From Actinacidiphila sp. DG2A-62 (GTDB taxonomy: Bacteria; Actinomycetota; Actinomycetes; Streptomycetales; Streptomycetaceae), in the NCBI RefSeq assembly GCF_035825295.1, contig NZ_JAYMGI010000002.1, forward strand, positions 248,001 through 312,000: a DNA stretch of 64,000 nucleotides. The letters run 5' to 3'. A program made the position numbers and the translations under genes. Shown in pieces: positions 19,001-29,023 of the stretch (positions within the stretch are counted from its first letter, which is position 1; each line of letters starts with the position of its first letter). The notes under the pieces are model-generated. The model was not told where the DNA came from and did no database searches. It worked only from the letters and a program-made list of their open reading frames with translations.

Positions 19001-19256
19001 CGAGCTCCTGTGAGGGGAGGGTACGTCCCCGCCTCGGACCCGACGAGCGGTCCTGGCGACTTTGTCCGGGCTTGCGGCGCGAGGGCCGGCCACCGGCTAG
19101 GCGTACCTCTGACGCCGGTGCTCACCTCCGGCGTTGCAGGGAGTTAAGCGCTCAGATTTCGTCATGTCAACCGATCGAACCTGCGCATTCGGTGCGCGAG
19201 ACTGATTCCTCACCGGGGCTCGGCGTGCGGCTGTGCGCGGGCTTATGCTCACCAGC

Positions 19257-20015
19257 ATGCTGAGAAGTGAGCGACACGCGCGCATACTTGAGCACGTCTC
19301 CGCGCGTGGCAGCGCCGATGTCCGCGAACTGACCGGCCTGCTGGACGTGTCGGGCGCGACGATCCGGCGCGATCTGCAGCATCTGAGCGGCCAGAACCTG
19401 CTGCGCCGCACCCGCGGCGGCGCCGAGGTCGGGGCGGTCGGGCTGGAGGTGCCGCTGCAGCACCGGGCCGAGCGGCTGCGGCCGGAGAAGCAGGCGATCG
19501 CGCGCGCGGCGGCGGCGCTGGTGCCGGACGGCGCGGTGGTGGGCATGAACGGCGGCAGCACGGTCACCGAGATCGCCCGCATCCTGGCCGCCCGCGGCCC
19601 GTTCACGGTGGTCACCAACGCGGTGAACATCGCGGCGGAGTTGATCCTGCACCGCAACATCACGCTGGTCGTCGTGGGCGGCAACGCGCGTACCGCGAGT
19701 TACGAGCTGGTGGGGCCGATCGCCGAGCGGACGCTGGCGGGGGTGCACACCGACATCGCCTTCCTCGGCGTGGACGGGATCAGCGCGGCCCACGGCTGCA
19801 CCACGCACGACCAGTTGGAGGCGGCGACCGACCACGCCTTCGCCGACGCCAGCGACCGCACGGTGGTGGTCGCCGACCACACCAAGGTCGGCCGGGCGAC
19901 CTTCGCCAAGATCTGCCCGCTGGCGGAGATCGCCCACATGGTGACCGACCACGAGGCCGACCGCGCCGAGCTGGTCCGCATCCGGCAGGCGGGCACGCAC
20001 GTCACGGTCGGCTGA
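19257..20015 (+). CDS. DeoR/GlpR family transcriptional regulator
   Basis: 252 residues from the ATG at 19257; an ATG four codons upstream (19245) is an equal alternative, and neither has a clear ribosome site. The winged helix is at about 5-55 (SADVRELTGLLDVSGATIRR), followed by a phosphosugar-sensing DeoRC domain with GSTVTEIARIL, TNAVNIAAEL and VADHTKVG. DeoR proteins of this kind sense phosphorylated sugars, and AgaR controls GalNAc catabolism in enterobacteria. It is divergent from the GH114 gene with 256 bases between, so it probably regulates the GH114/importer unit. Confidence 0.9.
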   Translation: MLRSERHARILEHVSARGSADVRELTGLLDVSGATIRRDLQHLSGQNLLRRTRGGAEVGAVGLEVPLQHRAERLRPEKQAIARAAAALVPDGAVVGMNGGSTVTEIARILAARGPFTVVTNAVNIAAELILHRNITLVVVGGNARTASYELVGPIAERTLAGVHTDIAFLGVDGISAAHGCTTHDQLEAATDHAFADASDRTVVVADHTKVGRATFAKICPLAEIAHMVTDHEADRAELVRIRQAGTHVTVG

Positions 20016-20023
20016 GCGGCTCC

Positions 20024-20066
20024 GCCCCGGGCCCGCGAGGTCCGGGGGCCCGAGGCGGGCCGGGGC
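20024..20066. terminator. GC-rich hairpin between convergent genes
   Basis: GCCCCGGGCCCG at 20024-20035 pairs, with one bulge, with CGGGCCGGGGC at 20056-20066, in the 68-base gap between the DeoR stop and the alcohol dehydrogenase stop. Confidence 0.4.
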
Positions 20067-20083
20067 CCGAGGGGCCGGGAGGG

Positions 20084-21163
20084 TCAGGACGTGGGCGCGC
20101 CCGCGCCGACCGGGTCGGGGTCGCGGTCCAGGTCGGCCATGTCGAGCACGAAGCGGTAGCGGACGTCGCCGCGGCCGAGCCGGTCGAGCGCCTCGGCCAC
20201 GCGTGCGGAGGGCAGCACCTCGACGTCCGCGGTGATGCCGTGGCCGGCGCAGAAGTCGAGCAGCTCCGCGGTGCGCCGCCGGCCGCCGGTGCCCGAGGAG
20301 GACAGGTTCTTGCGGCCCATGGTCAGGTCCATCACCCGCACGGTGGTCGGCACCGGATAGCCGAGCACCGACAAGGTCCCCTCGATCGCGGTCATCCCCA
20401 GCAGCGGTGACAGGTCGTGCGCGGCGGGCACGGTGTCCAGGATCAGGTCGAAGGCGCCGCGGGCCCGCTGGGTCTGCTTCTCGTCGGTGGTCACCAGTAC
20501 GTCGGCGGCGCCGAGCGCGCGGGCGTCGTCGGCCTTGTCCGCGCTGCGGCTGAGCACCGTGACCTCGGCGCCGAGCGCGAGGGCCAGCTTCACCCCGAGG
20601 TGCCCGAGGCCGCCGAGGCCGGCGACGGCGACCCGGCTGCCCGGCCCGACGCCGCAGGTGCGCAGCGGCTCCCACATGGTGATGCCGGCGCACATCAGCG
20701 GCGCGGCGGCGGCCGGGTCCAGGGCGTCCGGCAGCCGGTAGGCGAATGCCTCGCGCAGCACGTACTCCCGGCTGTAGCCGCCGTCGGTCCTGCTGCCGTC
20801 GACGCGGTCGGTGCCGCCGTAGGTGGTCACCGCGCCCTCGTGGCAGAAGTTCTCCTGGCCGGCGCGGCAGGCGGGGCAGGCGCCGCAGGAGTCGATCACC
20901 GTGCCGACCGCGACCCGGTCGCCGGGGGCGAAGCCGGTCACCGCGGGACCGGCGGCGGTCACCGTGCCGGTGAACTCGTGGCCGGGCACCACCGGGCCCT
21001 CGCCCAGCATGCCCTTGATCCGGTGCAGGTCGCTGTGGCAGACGCCGCAGTAGTCGACGCGCACCGCGAGGTCGTCCTCGCGCAGGTCCCTGCGCTCGAT
21101 CGCGGTCCGCCGCAGCGTCGTGGAGCCGTCGCCGGCGCTCTGCCAGCCGTGGGTCGTACGCAT
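20084..21163 (-). CDS. Zinc-dependent NAD(P) alcohol dehydrogenase
   Basis: 359 residues of the medium-chain family. The catalytic zinc site is DYCGVCHSDLHRIKG and PGHEFTG; the structural zinc lobe is CGACPACRAGQENFC (four Cys). The cofactor loop is VAVAGLGGLGHLGVKLA. The subgroup resembles cinnamyl-alcohol/AdhC-like dehydrogenases. The ATG at 21163 follows GGGAGG. It is divergent from a TetR gene, with an ACAGAC/GTCTGT palindrome 15-32 bases upstream of its start, so TetR repression is likely. Substrate unknown; reduction of a reactive aldehyde is plausible. Confidence 0.92.
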   Translation of the reverse strand: MRTTHGWQSAGDGSTTLRRTAIERRDLREDDLAVRVDYCGVCHSDLHRIKGMLGEGPVVPGHEFTGTVTAAGPAVTGFAPGDRVAVGTVIDSCGACPACRAGQENFCHEGAVTTYGGTDRVDGSRTDGGYSREYVLREAFAYRLPDALDPAAAAPLMCAGITMWEPLRTCGVGPGSRVAVAGLGGLGHLGVKLALALGAEVTVLSRSADKADDARALGAADVLVTTDEKQTQRARGAFDLILDTVPAAHDLSPLLGMTAIEGTLSVLGYPVPTTVRVMDLTMGRKNLSSSGTGGRRRTAELLDFCAGHGITADVEVLPSARVAEALDRLGRGDVRYRFVLDMADLDRDPDPVGAGAPTS

Positions 21164-21177
21164 GTCGATCCTCCCAG

Positions 21178-21195
21178 ACAGACTTTTCGGTCTGT
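21178..21195. promoter_or_regulatory. Putative TetR operator (ACAGAC-N6-GTCTGT)
   Basis: A perfect 6+6 inverted repeat with a 6-base spacer in the 95-base divergent region between the alcohol dehydrogenase and TetR genes. A further CTGTCTG sequence lies near 21239, closer to the tetR start. Confidence 0.6.
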
Positions 21196-21258
21196 TTGAG
21201 CCTAGCCCGCTCCCCCGGGCAAAAACAAACCAACTATTCTGTCTGCTATGGTCGGCAC

Positions 21259-21837
21259 ATGCCTGATCTGCCGACCACCGCGCGAGGCGCCGCGACCAGT
21301 CGGCGCATCCTCGACGCGGCCACCGAGGAGTTCGCCCGGCGCGGCATCGCCGGCGCCCGGATCGAGCGCATCCTGGCCGCGGCGCACACCAACAAGGCCC
21401 AGCTCTACGGCTACTTCGGCAACAAGGACGGGCTGTTCGACGCCGTGGTCGCGGACTGCGTGGGCCGCACCACCGACGCGGTGCCCTTCGACGCGGCGGA
21501 TTTGCCCGGCTGGGCGGTGTCGATCTACGACGAGCACCTGCGGCACCCCACCCTGACCCGGCTCATCGCCTGGATCCGGCTGGAGCGGCGGCCGACCGGC
21601 CTGTGGTTCGACGCGGTGCGGCACGAGCACAAGCTCACCGAGATCGCGCAGGCCCAGGAGGCGGGCCTGCTGCGCCCCGGCAGCCCCTTCGAGCTGCTGA
21701 CGCTGATCGTCTCGATGGCGAGCGCGTGGTCGCCGGCCAGCGGCGTCTACACCGCCTCGGCCGACGAGCCCGCGGCCGAGCACGACCGCCGCCGCGAGCT
21801 GCTGCGCGAGTCCGTCGCCCGGGTGGTCGCGCCCTAG
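21259..21837 (+). CDS. TetR/AcrR family transcriptional regulator
   Basis: 192 residues. The N-terminal HTH reads SRRILDAATEEFARRGIAGA and HTNKAQLYGYFGNKDGLFDA (about 12-60). The C-terminal helical ligand domain includes LTRLIAWIRLERRP. The ATG at 21259 sits directly before the HTH. It is divergent from the alcohol dehydrogenase with a palindromic site between them, so it probably represses itself and that gene. Its 3' end overlaps the convergent GH65 gene by 4 bases. Confidence 0.92.
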   Translation: MPDLPTTARGAATSRRILDAATEEFARRGIAGARIERILAAAHTNKAQLYGYFGNKDGLFDAVVADCVGRTTDAVPFDAADLPGWAVSIYDEHLRHPTLTRLIAWIRLERRPTGLWFDAVRHEHKLTEIAQAQEAGLLRPGSPFELLTLIVSMASAWSPASGVYTASADEPAAEHDRRRELLRESVARVVAP

Positions 21838-24278
21838 GAGGCGTCCGGGCGGTCCCGGTCCGGCGGCGGGCCCGGGCGGTCCCGGTCCGGCGGCGGGCCC
21901 GGGCGGTCCCGGTCCGGGGGCGGGCCCGGGTGGTCCGGGGGCGGGCCCGGGTGGTCCGGGGGCGGCAGCGGCAGGCCGCGGCGGACCAGGTCCAGGGTGC
22001 CGCCCATGACGCCGAGGTGGATGCCCTCGCCGGTGGTGCCGCCCTGCAGGTCGGCCACGTCGCCGAGCAGCGCCTCACGCAGGTAGGTCCACGCCTCCGC
22101 CCGGCGCGAGCGCGCCAGCACCCACCCGTGCACCAGACCGCTGAGCGTGGAGCCGTGGCTGGTGCGGGCCAGGTAGTGGTCGACGGTCGCGGTCCACACC
22201 GCCTCGTCCAGCCGCTCGCCGAGCCGGTCGAACAGCCCCCGCAGCTCGGCGGGTTCGAAGAGGTACCCCAGCATCAGCACGTCGGCCTGCTTGGACACCT
22301 GGTAGCGGTTCACGTCGTCGCCCTCGGCCTCCAGGACGCGGTCCATCCGGCGGATGTCGCCGTAGCGCCGGCGGTACGCCGCCCAGTCCAGTTCGGCCAG
22401 CTCGCCGTATCCGTCGAACTGGCTGATCACGCCCGCGTGCCGCGGCACCCGCAGCCGCCTGGACACCTCGTCCCACCGGGCGAGTTCGGCGCGGTCCAGG
22501 GCGAGCCGGCCGAGCAGTTCGGCGCGCCGCGCGGCGGGCAGCGCCTCGACCAGCTCCAGCGCCCGGGCCAGCACCCAGGCCGCGGTGACGTTGGTGTACG
22601 CGTTGTCGTCCAGGCCCGGCCGGGCGGCGCCCGGGTATCTCTCGTGGTACTCGTCGGGGCCGACGACGCCGGTGATCCGGTACCGCCCGTGGGCGGGGTC
22701 CCACGCGGCCCGGTGCGCCCAGAACCGGGCGATCCGCAGGATGGTGTCGGCGCCCTCGCCGTACAGGAACGCGGTGTCGCCCGAGGTCGCCGCGTACCGC
22801 CACATGTTGTACGCCACCGCGGACCCGACGTGGTGCTGCAGCCGGGAGTAGTCGGGCAGCCAGCGCCCCGAGCGCGGGTTGAGGTGCAGGGCCTGGGTCT
22901 CCTCGCGGCCGTCGCTGCCGCTCTGCCACGGGTACATCGCGCCGCGCCCGCCGGCCTCCTCGGCCGCGCGGCAGGCCGCGCCGAGCCGGCGGTGCCGGTA
23001 CCGCAGCAGGCCGCGGGAGACCTCCGGCAGGTGCGCGTCGAGGTACGGCAGCACGAACAGCTCGTCCCAGAACACGTGCCCGCGGTACGCCTCGCCGTGC
23101 AGCCCCCGCGCGGGCACCCCGACGTCCAGGTCGGCGGTGTGCGGCGACAGCGTCTGGAGCACGTGGAACAGGTGCAGCCGCAGCACCCGCCCGGCCTCCC
23201 CCGGCGCCCGCAGCGGCGCGCGCCGCCACAGCTCCCGCCACGCGGCGGCGTGCGAGGCGAGCAGGGCCTCGACGTCCGGCGCCCGCGCCACCCCTTCCCG
23301 CGCCGCGGCCAGGGGGTCGCCCCCGCCGGGGTCGCGGGAGGTGTGCAGCGTGACGGTCTTCTCCACGGTCACGGGACGCCCGGCGGCCACCGGCAGCGTC
23401 AGGCGCCGGTACGCCGCCCGGTCCTCCAGTACGGTCCGCGCGGAGTGCGGCGGGGCGGGCGAGCCGGCGCGCGGACCGGCGTCCGGGGGATCCGTGCCGG
23501 TGGGATCGGCGTTCAGGGGATCGGCGTCGGGCGGACCGGCGTCCGCGGGATCGGTGCCGGGCGGACCGGCCGGTCCCGCGGCCCGCGCCGCGCCCGCGAC
23601 CCGCGTGCGGGCGGCCTGCGCGATCCGGATGCCGGAGGCCGAGGTGCGGCAGTCCAGCCATACGGTGTCGCCGTCCGCGCCGGTGCGGTGGCCGGTCAGA
23701 TGGCGGCCGGCCAGGTCGCGGTAGCGGGCGACGCCGGCGTTGGCGACGTCGCCGTCCAGGCCCGACTCGACCTCCAGGTCGCCGCTCCAGCCCTCGGCGG
23801 TGATCCGCACCCGCTGGGCGGCCAGGTGCGGGTCACCCATGTGCACCAGCCTGGTCTCCTCCACCGCCACCTCGCGCCCGGCCGCGTCGCGCAGCCGGCA
23901 GCGCCGGGTCAGGGTGCCGCGGCGCAGGTCGAGGATCTGCTCGTGGGCGAGCACGGCGCAGGTGTCGGGACCGAACCAGTCGCCGCCGGCCGCCCGGACG
24001 CGCAGCGGGAGCCAGTTCGGCAGGTTGACGATGTCCTCGTTCTCGACCTCCCGGCCGGCCACCCGCGAGGTCAGCCGGTTGTAGCAGCCCGCGACGTATG
24101 TTCCCGGGTAGTGCGTGTCGTCGGCGACCGCCTGGGACCAGGCGCCGCGGGTGGCGGTGTAGCCGTTGCCCAGCGTGCACAGCGCCTCGCGCAGCCGCTC
24201 CTCCCCCGGCGCGTACCCGTCGTACCGCCAGGTCCAGTCCCCGGCGGCCGTCGCCGCCGCCGTCGTGTGCGGTGCCAT
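21834..24278 (-). CDS. GH65 family glycoside phosphorylase/hydrolase (trehalose/kojibiose phosphorylase-like)
   Basis: 814 residues. The N-terminal beta-sandwich begins WTWRYDGYAPGEERLREALC. An (alpha/alpha)6 barrel carries VFWDELFVLPYL and the general acid Glu in VVGPDEYHERYPG. The phosphate-loop equivalent HGSTLSGLVHGW points to phosphorolysis of an alpha-linked disaccharide to give beta-glucose 1-phosphate. Two low-complexity segments are unusual: a Pro/Asp-rich insert at about 235-285 and a repeated PPPD tail from about 775. The ATG at 24278 follows AAGGGA. It is divergent from a universal stress protein gene that leads into phosphoketolase, suggesting carbon or stress metabolism. Confidence 0.88.
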   Translation of the reverse strand: MAPHTTAAATAAGDWTWRYDGYAPGEERLREALCTLGNGYTATRGAWSQAVADDTHYPGTYVAGCYNRLTSRVAGREVENEDIVNLPNWLPLRVRAAGGDWFGPDTCAVLAHEQILDLRRGTLTRRCRLRDAAGREVAVEETRLVHMGDPHLAAQRVRITAEGWSGDLEVESGLDGDVANAGVARYRDLAGRHLTGHRTGADGDTVWLDCRTSASGIRIAQAARTRVAGAARAAGPAGPPGTDPADAGPPDADPLNADPTGTDPPDAGPRAGSPAPPHSARTVLEDRAAYRRLTLPVAAGRPVTVEKTVTLHTSRDPGGGDPLAAAREGVARAPDVEALLASHAAAWRELWRRAPLRAPGEAGRVLRLHLFHVLQTLSPHTADLDVGVPARGLHGEAYRGHVFWDELFVLPYLDAHLPEVSRGLLRYRHRRLGAACRAAEEAGGRGAMYPWQSGSDGREETQALHLNPRSGRWLPDYSRLQHHVGSAVAYNMWRYAATSGDTAFLYGEGADTILRIARFWAHRAAWDPAHGRYRITGVVGPDEYHERYPGAARPGLDDNAYTNVTAAWVLARALELVEALPAARRAELLGRLALDRAELARWDEVSRRLRVPRHAGVISQFDGYGELAELDWAAYRRRYGDIRRMDRVLEAEGDDVNRYQVSKQADVLMLGYLFEPAELRGLFDRLGERLDEAVWTATVDHYLARTSHGSTLSGLVHGWVLARSRRAEAWTYLREALLGDVADLQGGTTGEGIHLGVMGGTLDLVRRGLPLPPPDHPGPPPDHPGPPPDRDRPGPPPDRDRPGPPPDRDRPDAS
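21846..21968. repeat. Tandem 27-bp and 21-bp repeats encoding the GH65 C-terminal tail
   Basis: Three 27-bp units start at 21846, 21873 and 21900, followed by two 21-bp derivatives at 21927 and 21948. On the minus strand they encode PPPDRDRPG and PPPDHPG units at the C-terminus of the GH65 protein. In-frame length variation is expected. Confidence 0.85.
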
Positions 24279-24597
24279 CCGCGGTCCCTTCGTCGGCGCC
24301 GCCGCCGTGGGGGTCGCGCTCCCCCGACCAGCGTCGCCCAGCGCGGCGCGGCCCGCCACGCGACCGGCGGCCGGGCGTCCCGGTCGGCCGCCGGTACGGT
24401 CGGCCGCCGGTACGGATTGCCGCCGCGACCAGAGCCGCCCGGGTGCTCCGGCCGTGCGCCGCGGCCGGTATGCGCGGAGGCTGGAAGCAGCGGCGGCCGG
24501 AGGCGGCAGCGGCTGGGAGCAGCGGTTCGAAGCGGCGACGGCCGGAAGCGGCGGCGGGCGCCCGCGTCGAGGCGTCCGGGAAGGCGGTGCGGCAGCG
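24279..24597. promoter_or_regulatory. Divergent intergenic region with a 16-bp tandem repeat
   Basis: 319 bases between the GH65 and universal stress protein genes. An exact 16-bp tandem duplication (24381-24396 and 24397-24412, CGGTCGGCCGCCGGTA) is followed by degenerate GGAAGCAGCGGCGG-like repeats. I see no credible gene. Confidence 0.5.
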
Positions 24598-25473
24598 ATG
24601 GACAAGCCACTGGTCGTCGGCGTCGACGGGTCGGACGACAGTCTGCGGGCCGTCGACTGGGCCGTGCACGAGGCGGTCCGCCGGGCCGTGGGTCTGCACG
24701 TCGTCTACGCGTCGCTGTGGGAGCAGTACGAGCGGGCCGCGCCGGGATTCGGGGCCGAGCCGCCGCCGGAGGAGGCCGCGGCCGAGCACATCGTCGCCGC
24801 GGCGGCCGAGCGGGCGGCCAGGATCGCGCCGGACGTGGCGGTGACCACCCGCGTCGTCGGCCGTGAGCCCATCGCCGCGCTGCTCGGCGAGGGCGCCGCG
24901 GCGGCCGTGATCGTGCTGGGCGGGCGCGGCCGGGGCGGGCTGCGCACGATGCTGCTCGGGTCGACGAGCCTCGGCGTGGCCGCGCGGGCGCCCTGTCCGG
25001 TGGTCGTGGTGCGCGGCGTGCCGCAGGAGCCGGCCGCGGCGTTCTCCCGGATCGCGCTGGGCGTCGGCGATCCGGGCCGGTGTTCGGCGGCGGTGGGGTT
25101 CGCGTTCGCCGAGGCGCGACTGCGGGACGCGGAGCTGGTGGCCGTGCACGCCTGGCGGCGTCCGCCGCATGGGCTGCCCGGGACCGGGCACGCGAGCGGC
25201 CAGGAGGCCGCCGCGGAGCACCACGGGGCCGAACGCGTCCTGGACGCGGCGCTCCTCGCCCCGGCCGGGGCGCACCCGGACGTGGCGGTGCTGCGGCGGA
25301 CGCCCGAGGGGCGGGCCCGCGACTTCCTGCTGGACGCCTCGCGGACCGCCGACCTGGTGGTCGTCGGGGCCCGGCACCGCCCGGTGGCGGTCGGGCTGCA
25401 GCTCGGCCCGGTCAGCCACGCTCTGCTGCACCACGCGTCGTGCCCGGTGGCGGTGGTCCCGCAACCGGGCTGA
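24598..25473 (+). CDS. Universal stress protein, two UspA domains
   Basis: 291 residues with two tandem Usp folds. Domain 1 (4-140) has [18 protein letters not shown] and the ATP loop [17 protein letters not shown]. Domain 2 (about 150-288) ends [20 protein letters not shown], a degenerate version of the same loop, so only the first site may bind ATP. The ATG at 24598 begins immediately before the first strand. It lies about 100 bases upstream of the phosphoketolase gene in the same direction, probably co-transcribed. In actinobacteria these proteins are induced by hypoxia and energy stress. Confidence 0.92.
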   Translation: MDKPLVVGVDGSDDSLRAVDWAVHEAVRRAVGLHVVYASLWEQYERAAPGFGAEPPPEEAAAEHIVAAAAERAARIAPDVAVTTRVVGREPIAALLGEGAAAAVIVLGGRGRGGLRTMLLGSTSLGVAARAPCPVVVVRGVPQEPAAAFSRIALGVGDPGRCSAAVGFAFAEARLRDAELVAVHAWRRPPHGLPGTGHASGQEAAAEHHGAERVLDAALLAPAGAHPDVAVLRRTPEGRARDFLLDASRTADLVVVGARHRPVAVGLQLGPVSHALLHHASCPVAVVPQPG

Positions 25474-25574
25474 AGGACCCCCGCCCGGCGCCCGAACGCC
25501 CCGGTCCGCGCAACGGCCGCGGACGCGAGGGCGGCCGGCAGGACGACCGCCGATTCCCCTTCTGGAGGCACCGA

Positions 25575-28046
25575 ATGTCCCCCACTCCCGCGCCGGCCTG
25601 GCTCGCGGACGGCTCGGCCACGGACGGCCTGTCCCCGTCCGGACGACACCCCGAGGCCGGTCCGTCCGGCCCCGGCCTGTCCGAGGACGAACTGCGCGAG
25701 CTGGACGCGCACTGGCGGGCGGCGAACTACCTCTCGGTGGGCCAGATCTACCTGCTGGCCAACCCGCTGCTGCGCGAGCCGCTGCGCGCCGACCACGTCA
25801 AGCCGCGGCTGCTCGGGCACTGGGGCACCTCGCCCGGCCTGAACCTGGTCCACACCCATCTGAACCGGGTGATCAGGGCCCGCGGCCTGGACGCGATCTG
25901 CGTGTGGGGCCCGGGCCACGGCGGGCCCGCCGTGGTGGCGAACTCCTGGCTGGACGGCACGTACACGCAGACGTACCCGGACGTCACCCGGGACGCCGCC
26001 GGGATGGCCGCGCTGTTCCGGCAGTTCTCCTTCCCCGGCGGGGTGCCCTCCCACGTGGCGCCCGAGACGCCCGGCTCGATCCACGAGGGCGGCGAGCTGG
26101 GCTACTCGCTCGCGCACGCGTACGGCGCCGCCTTCGACAACCCCGACCTGCTCACGGTCTGCGTCATCGGCGACGGCGAGGCGGAGACCGGGCCACTGGC
26201 GACGTCCTGGCACTCCAACAAGTTCCTCGACCCGGTGCACGACGGCGCCGTGCTGCCGGTGCTCCACCTGAACGGCTACAAGATCGCCAACCCCGCGGTG
26301 CTGGCCCGGCTGCCGCGCGGCGAACTGGACGAGCTGCTGCGCGGGTACGGCCATGAGCCGCTGCACGTCGAGGGCGACGACCCCGCGCTGGTGCACCGGG
26401 CGATGGCGGCGGCGATGGACACCGCGCTGGACCGGATCGCCGCGATCCAGCGGGCCGCGCGCGAACGGGACGCGAACGGCGCGGGCGACGCGCCCGACCG
26501 GCCGCGCTGGCCGGTGATCGTGCTGCGCACGCCGAAGGGCTGGACCGGCCCCGCCGAGGTCGACGGACTGCCGGTGGAGAACACCTGGCGCGCCCACCAG
26601 GTGCCGCTGTCCGAGGTCCGCACCAACCCCGAACACCTGCGGCAGCTGGAGGAGTGGCTGCGGTCGTACCGGCCGGAGGAGCTGTTCGACGCCGACGGCC
26701 GCCCGCGCGGGCAGGTGCTGGCCCGCGTCCCCTCCGGCGAGCGGCGCCTGGGCGCGAACCCGCACGCGAACGGCGGACTGCTGCTGCGCAGACTGCCCCA
26801 GCCGGACCTGGCGGAGTTCGCCGTCCCCGTGGAGCGGCCGGGAGCGGAGGAGCACGAGCCGACCCGGGTGCTGGGCCGCTATCTGGAACGCGTCATGGCC
26901 GAAACCGCCGACCGCAGGGACTTCCGCCTCGTCGGCCCGGACGAGACGGCCTCCAACCGGCTGGACGCGGTCTTCGCCGCGGGCGGCAAGGCGTGGCAGG
27001 CCGAGACGCTGCCGGTGGACGAGCATCTGGACCGGCACGGCCGGGTGATGGAGATCCTGTCGGAGCACACCTGCCAGGGCTGGCTGGAGGGCTATCTGCT
27101 CACCGGCAGGCACGGGATGTTCTCCTGCTACGAGGCGTTCGTGCACATCGTCGACTCGATGGCCAACCAGCACATCAAGTGGCTGCGCACCACCCGCCGG
27201 CTGCCGTGGCGGCGGCCGATCGCCTCGCTCAACTACCTGCTGACGTCGCACGTCTGGCGCCAGGACCACAACGGCTTCTCGCACCAGGACCCCGGCTTCA
27301 TCGACCACATCCTCAACAAGTCGCCCGAGGCGGTGCGGGTCTACCTGCCGCCGGACACCAACACCCTGCTGTCGGTGGCCGAGCACGCGCTCGCCTCCCG
27401 CGACTACGTCAACGTGATCGTCGCGGGCAAGCAACCCGGCCCGGACTGGCTGCCGTTGGAGGAGGCGCGGGCGCACTGCGCGCGCGGCGCCGGGATGTGG
27501 GAGTTCGCCGGCACCGACGACGGCAGCCGTGAGCCGGACGTGGTGCTGGCCTGTGCGGGCGACGTGCCGACGCTGGAGACGCTCGCCGCCGCGCAGTTGC
27601 TGCGGCGCGAACTGCCGTCGCTGGCGGTGCGCGTGGTCAACGTCGTCGACCTGGCCCGGCTGCTGCCCCACGACGAGCATCCGCACGGCATGAAGGACGC
27701 GGAGTTCGACGCCCTGTTCACGCCCGACAAACCGGTGATCTTCGCCTACCACGGCTACCCGTGGCTGATCCACCGGCTGGCCTACCGCCGCACCGGGCAC
27801 CGCAACCTGCATGTGCGCGGCTACAAGGAGATCGGCACCACCACCACGCCGTTCGACATGGTGGTGAGCAACGACCTCGACCGCTACCGGCTGGTGATGG
27901 ACGTGATCGACCGCACACCCGGCCTCGCGGTCAGCGCGGCGGCGCTGCGCCAGCGGATGGACGAGGTGCGGCTGCGGCACCACGCCTGGGTCCGCGAGCA
28001 CGGCGTCGACCTGCCCGAGGTGACCGGCTGGGCCTGGGAGGGCTGA
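25575..28046 (+). CDS. xfp: Phosphoketolase (Xfp family)
   Basis: 823 residues, a normal family length. Visible features: [15 protein letters not shown] near the N-terminus, GPGHGGPA, the thiamine diphosphate site [19 protein letters not shown] (about 197-215), TPKGWTGP, and the conserved [16 protein letters not shown] segment with the catalytic His. It splits xylulose 5-phosphate and/or fructose 6-phosphate with phosphate to acetyl phosphate plus an aldose phosphate. The ATG at 25575 follows TGGAGG. It sits behind the universal stress protein gene, as often seen in actinobacteria. Confidence 0.96.
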   Translation: MSPTPAPAWLADGSATDGLSPSGRHPEAGPSGPGLSEDELRELDAHWRAANYLSVGQIYLLANPLLREPLRADHVKPRLLGHWGTSPGLNLVHTHLNRVIRARGLDAICVWGPGHGGPAVVANSWLDGTYTQTYPDVTRDAAGMAALFRQFSFPGGVPSHVAPETPGSIHEGGELGYSLAHAYGAAFDNPDLLTVCVIGDGEAETGPLATSWHSNKFLDPVHDGAVLPVLHLNGYKIANPAVLARLPRGELDELLRGYGHEPLHVEGDDPALVHRAMAAAMDTALDRIAAIQRAARERDANGAGDAPDRPRWPVIVLRTPKGWTGPAEVDGLPVENTWRAHQVPLSEVRTNPEHLRQLEEWLRSYRPEELFDADGRPRGQVLARVPSGERRLGANPHANGGLLLRRLPQPDLAEFAVPVERPGAEEHEPTRVLGRYLERVMAETADRRDFRLVGPDETASNRLDAVFAAGGKAWQAETLPVDEHLDRHGRVMEILSEHTCQGWLEGYLLTGRHGMFSCYEAFVHIVDSMANQHIKWLRTTRRLPWRRPIASLNYLLTSHVWRQDHNGFSHQDPGFIDHILNKSPEAVRVYLPPDTNTLLSVAEHALASRDYVNVIVAGKQPGPDWLPLEEARAHCARGAGMWEFAGTDDGSREPDVVLACAGDVPTLETLAAAQLLRRELPSLAVRVVNVVDLARLLPHDEHPHGMKDAEFDALFTPDKPVIFAYHGYPWLIHRLAYRRTGHRNLHVRGYKEIGTTTTPFDMVVSNDLDRYRLVMDVIDRTPGLAVSAAALRQRMDEVRLRHHAWVREHGVDLPEVTGWAWEG

Positions 28047-28139
28047 GCGCCGCCCGGCCGGCGGTCGCGCGGTCGGGTCCGGCCCGGGTCTCCCCGGCGG
28101 GGCGCGGGCCGGTCGGGCCGGTGTCGCCTAGGGTGCAGT

Positions 28140-28985
28140 GTGGACGAGACGCATGACGTGGCGGGGCCGGACGCGGGTCGGACGGGTGGCACGTCCCGGA
28201 CGGGCCGGGCCGGGCCGACGGGTCGCACCGGTCGGGTGAGCCCTGCCGGAGGCGACCGGCTGGAGGTGCGGCGGCTGCCGCGGCGGTCGCGCGGCGCGGT
28301 GCTGTTCCTGCACGGCGGCTACGACAGCGACCTGCGCCCGCCCAGCGCGCTGCTGAACGCGCCCGCCCTGCGGATGGCCCCGTTCGTGCGGGCGCTCCTG
28401 CGCTCCACGCGCGGCGACGGCGGGTCGGTGGCCGTCGCGCGGGTCCGCTACCGCCACCGGGGGTGGAACGGCGCGCGGGCCGACGCCGCCGCGGACGCGC
28501 TCGACGGCCTCGCGGCGCTCCGCGCGCTCACCGGGGACGCGCCCACCGTCCTGGTCGGGCACTCCATGGGCGGCCGTGCGGCGCTGCGCGCGGCGGGGCG
28601 GCCTGGCGTGGCGGGCGTGGTCGCGCTGGCGCCCTGGTGTCCCCCCGAGGAGCCGCCCGTGCCGGTCGCCGGCGCGCGGCTGGTTTTCGCGCACGCCGCG
28701 GCCGACCGGGTCACCTCGCCGGCCGGCTCCCGGCAGGCGGCCGTCCGCGCTCGTGCGGCCGGGGCGCGGGTCGCCCGCTACGAACTGCCGGGCGGCGACC
28801 ACGCGATGCTCCGGCAGGCGCGCGTCTGGCACACCCTCACGCTGCGGGCGACGCGCGCCCTGCTCGGCCTCGACCCGCTCCCCCACGACCTGGCCGCGGC
28901 CTTCGCCGAACCGCCGGGCTCCGGCGCGGGCCTCGACCTGCCGCCGCACGCCGCCACCGGGGCGGAGCCGCTGACGGGGCCCTGA
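28140..28985 (+). CDS. Alpha/beta hydrolase
   Basis: 281 residues from a GTG at 28140. After a basic, Thr/Gly-rich lead of about 40 residues, the fold starts GAVLFLHGGYDSD. The nucleophile elbow is GHSMGGRAALRAAG, the acid is probably in FAHAAADRV, and the His is in LPGGDHAML. The Ser-Asp-His triad is complete. There is no signal peptide. The gene is convergent with the ArsR-type gene. Substrate unknown; lipase/esterase-like activity is a family-level guess. A downstream start near residue 37 is possible. Confidence 0.82.
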   Translation: MDETHDVAGPDAGRTGGTSRTGRAGPTGRTGRVSPAGGDRLEVRRLPRRSRGAVLFLHGGYDSDLRPPSALLNAPALRMAPFVRALLRSTRGDGGSVAVARVRYRHRGWNGARADAAADALDGLAALRALTGDAPTVLVGHSMGGRAALRAAGRPGVAGVVALAPWCPPEEPPVPVAGARLVFAHAAADRVTSPAGSRQAAVRARAAGARVARYELPGGDHAMLRQARVWHTLTLRATRALLGLDPLPHDLAAAFAEPPGSGAGLDLPPHAATGAEPLTGP

Positions 28986-28990
28986 CAGGG

Positions 28991-29023
28991 CCGCCGCCCG
29001 CGCGGGGCCCGCGGCCCCGGCGG
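28991..29023. terminator. Hairpin between convergent hydrolase and ArsR genes
   Basis: CCGCCG at 28991-28996 pairs with CGGCGG at 29018-29023, extended by CTGAC (28982) with GTCAG (29023), bracketing the 38-base convergent gap. A likely shared terminator. Confidence 0.4.

Noticed and set aside
21846..21968. Tandem repeats as a mobile-element end or origin.
   Set aside because: They are in frame and encode the Pro-rich tail of the GH65 protein.
21603..24866. A 1087-codon open frame antisense to the GH65 gene.
   Set aside because: No domains, Arg/Pro/Gly-rich composition, and it lies opposite a clear enzyme with conserved motifs. It is a GC shadow.
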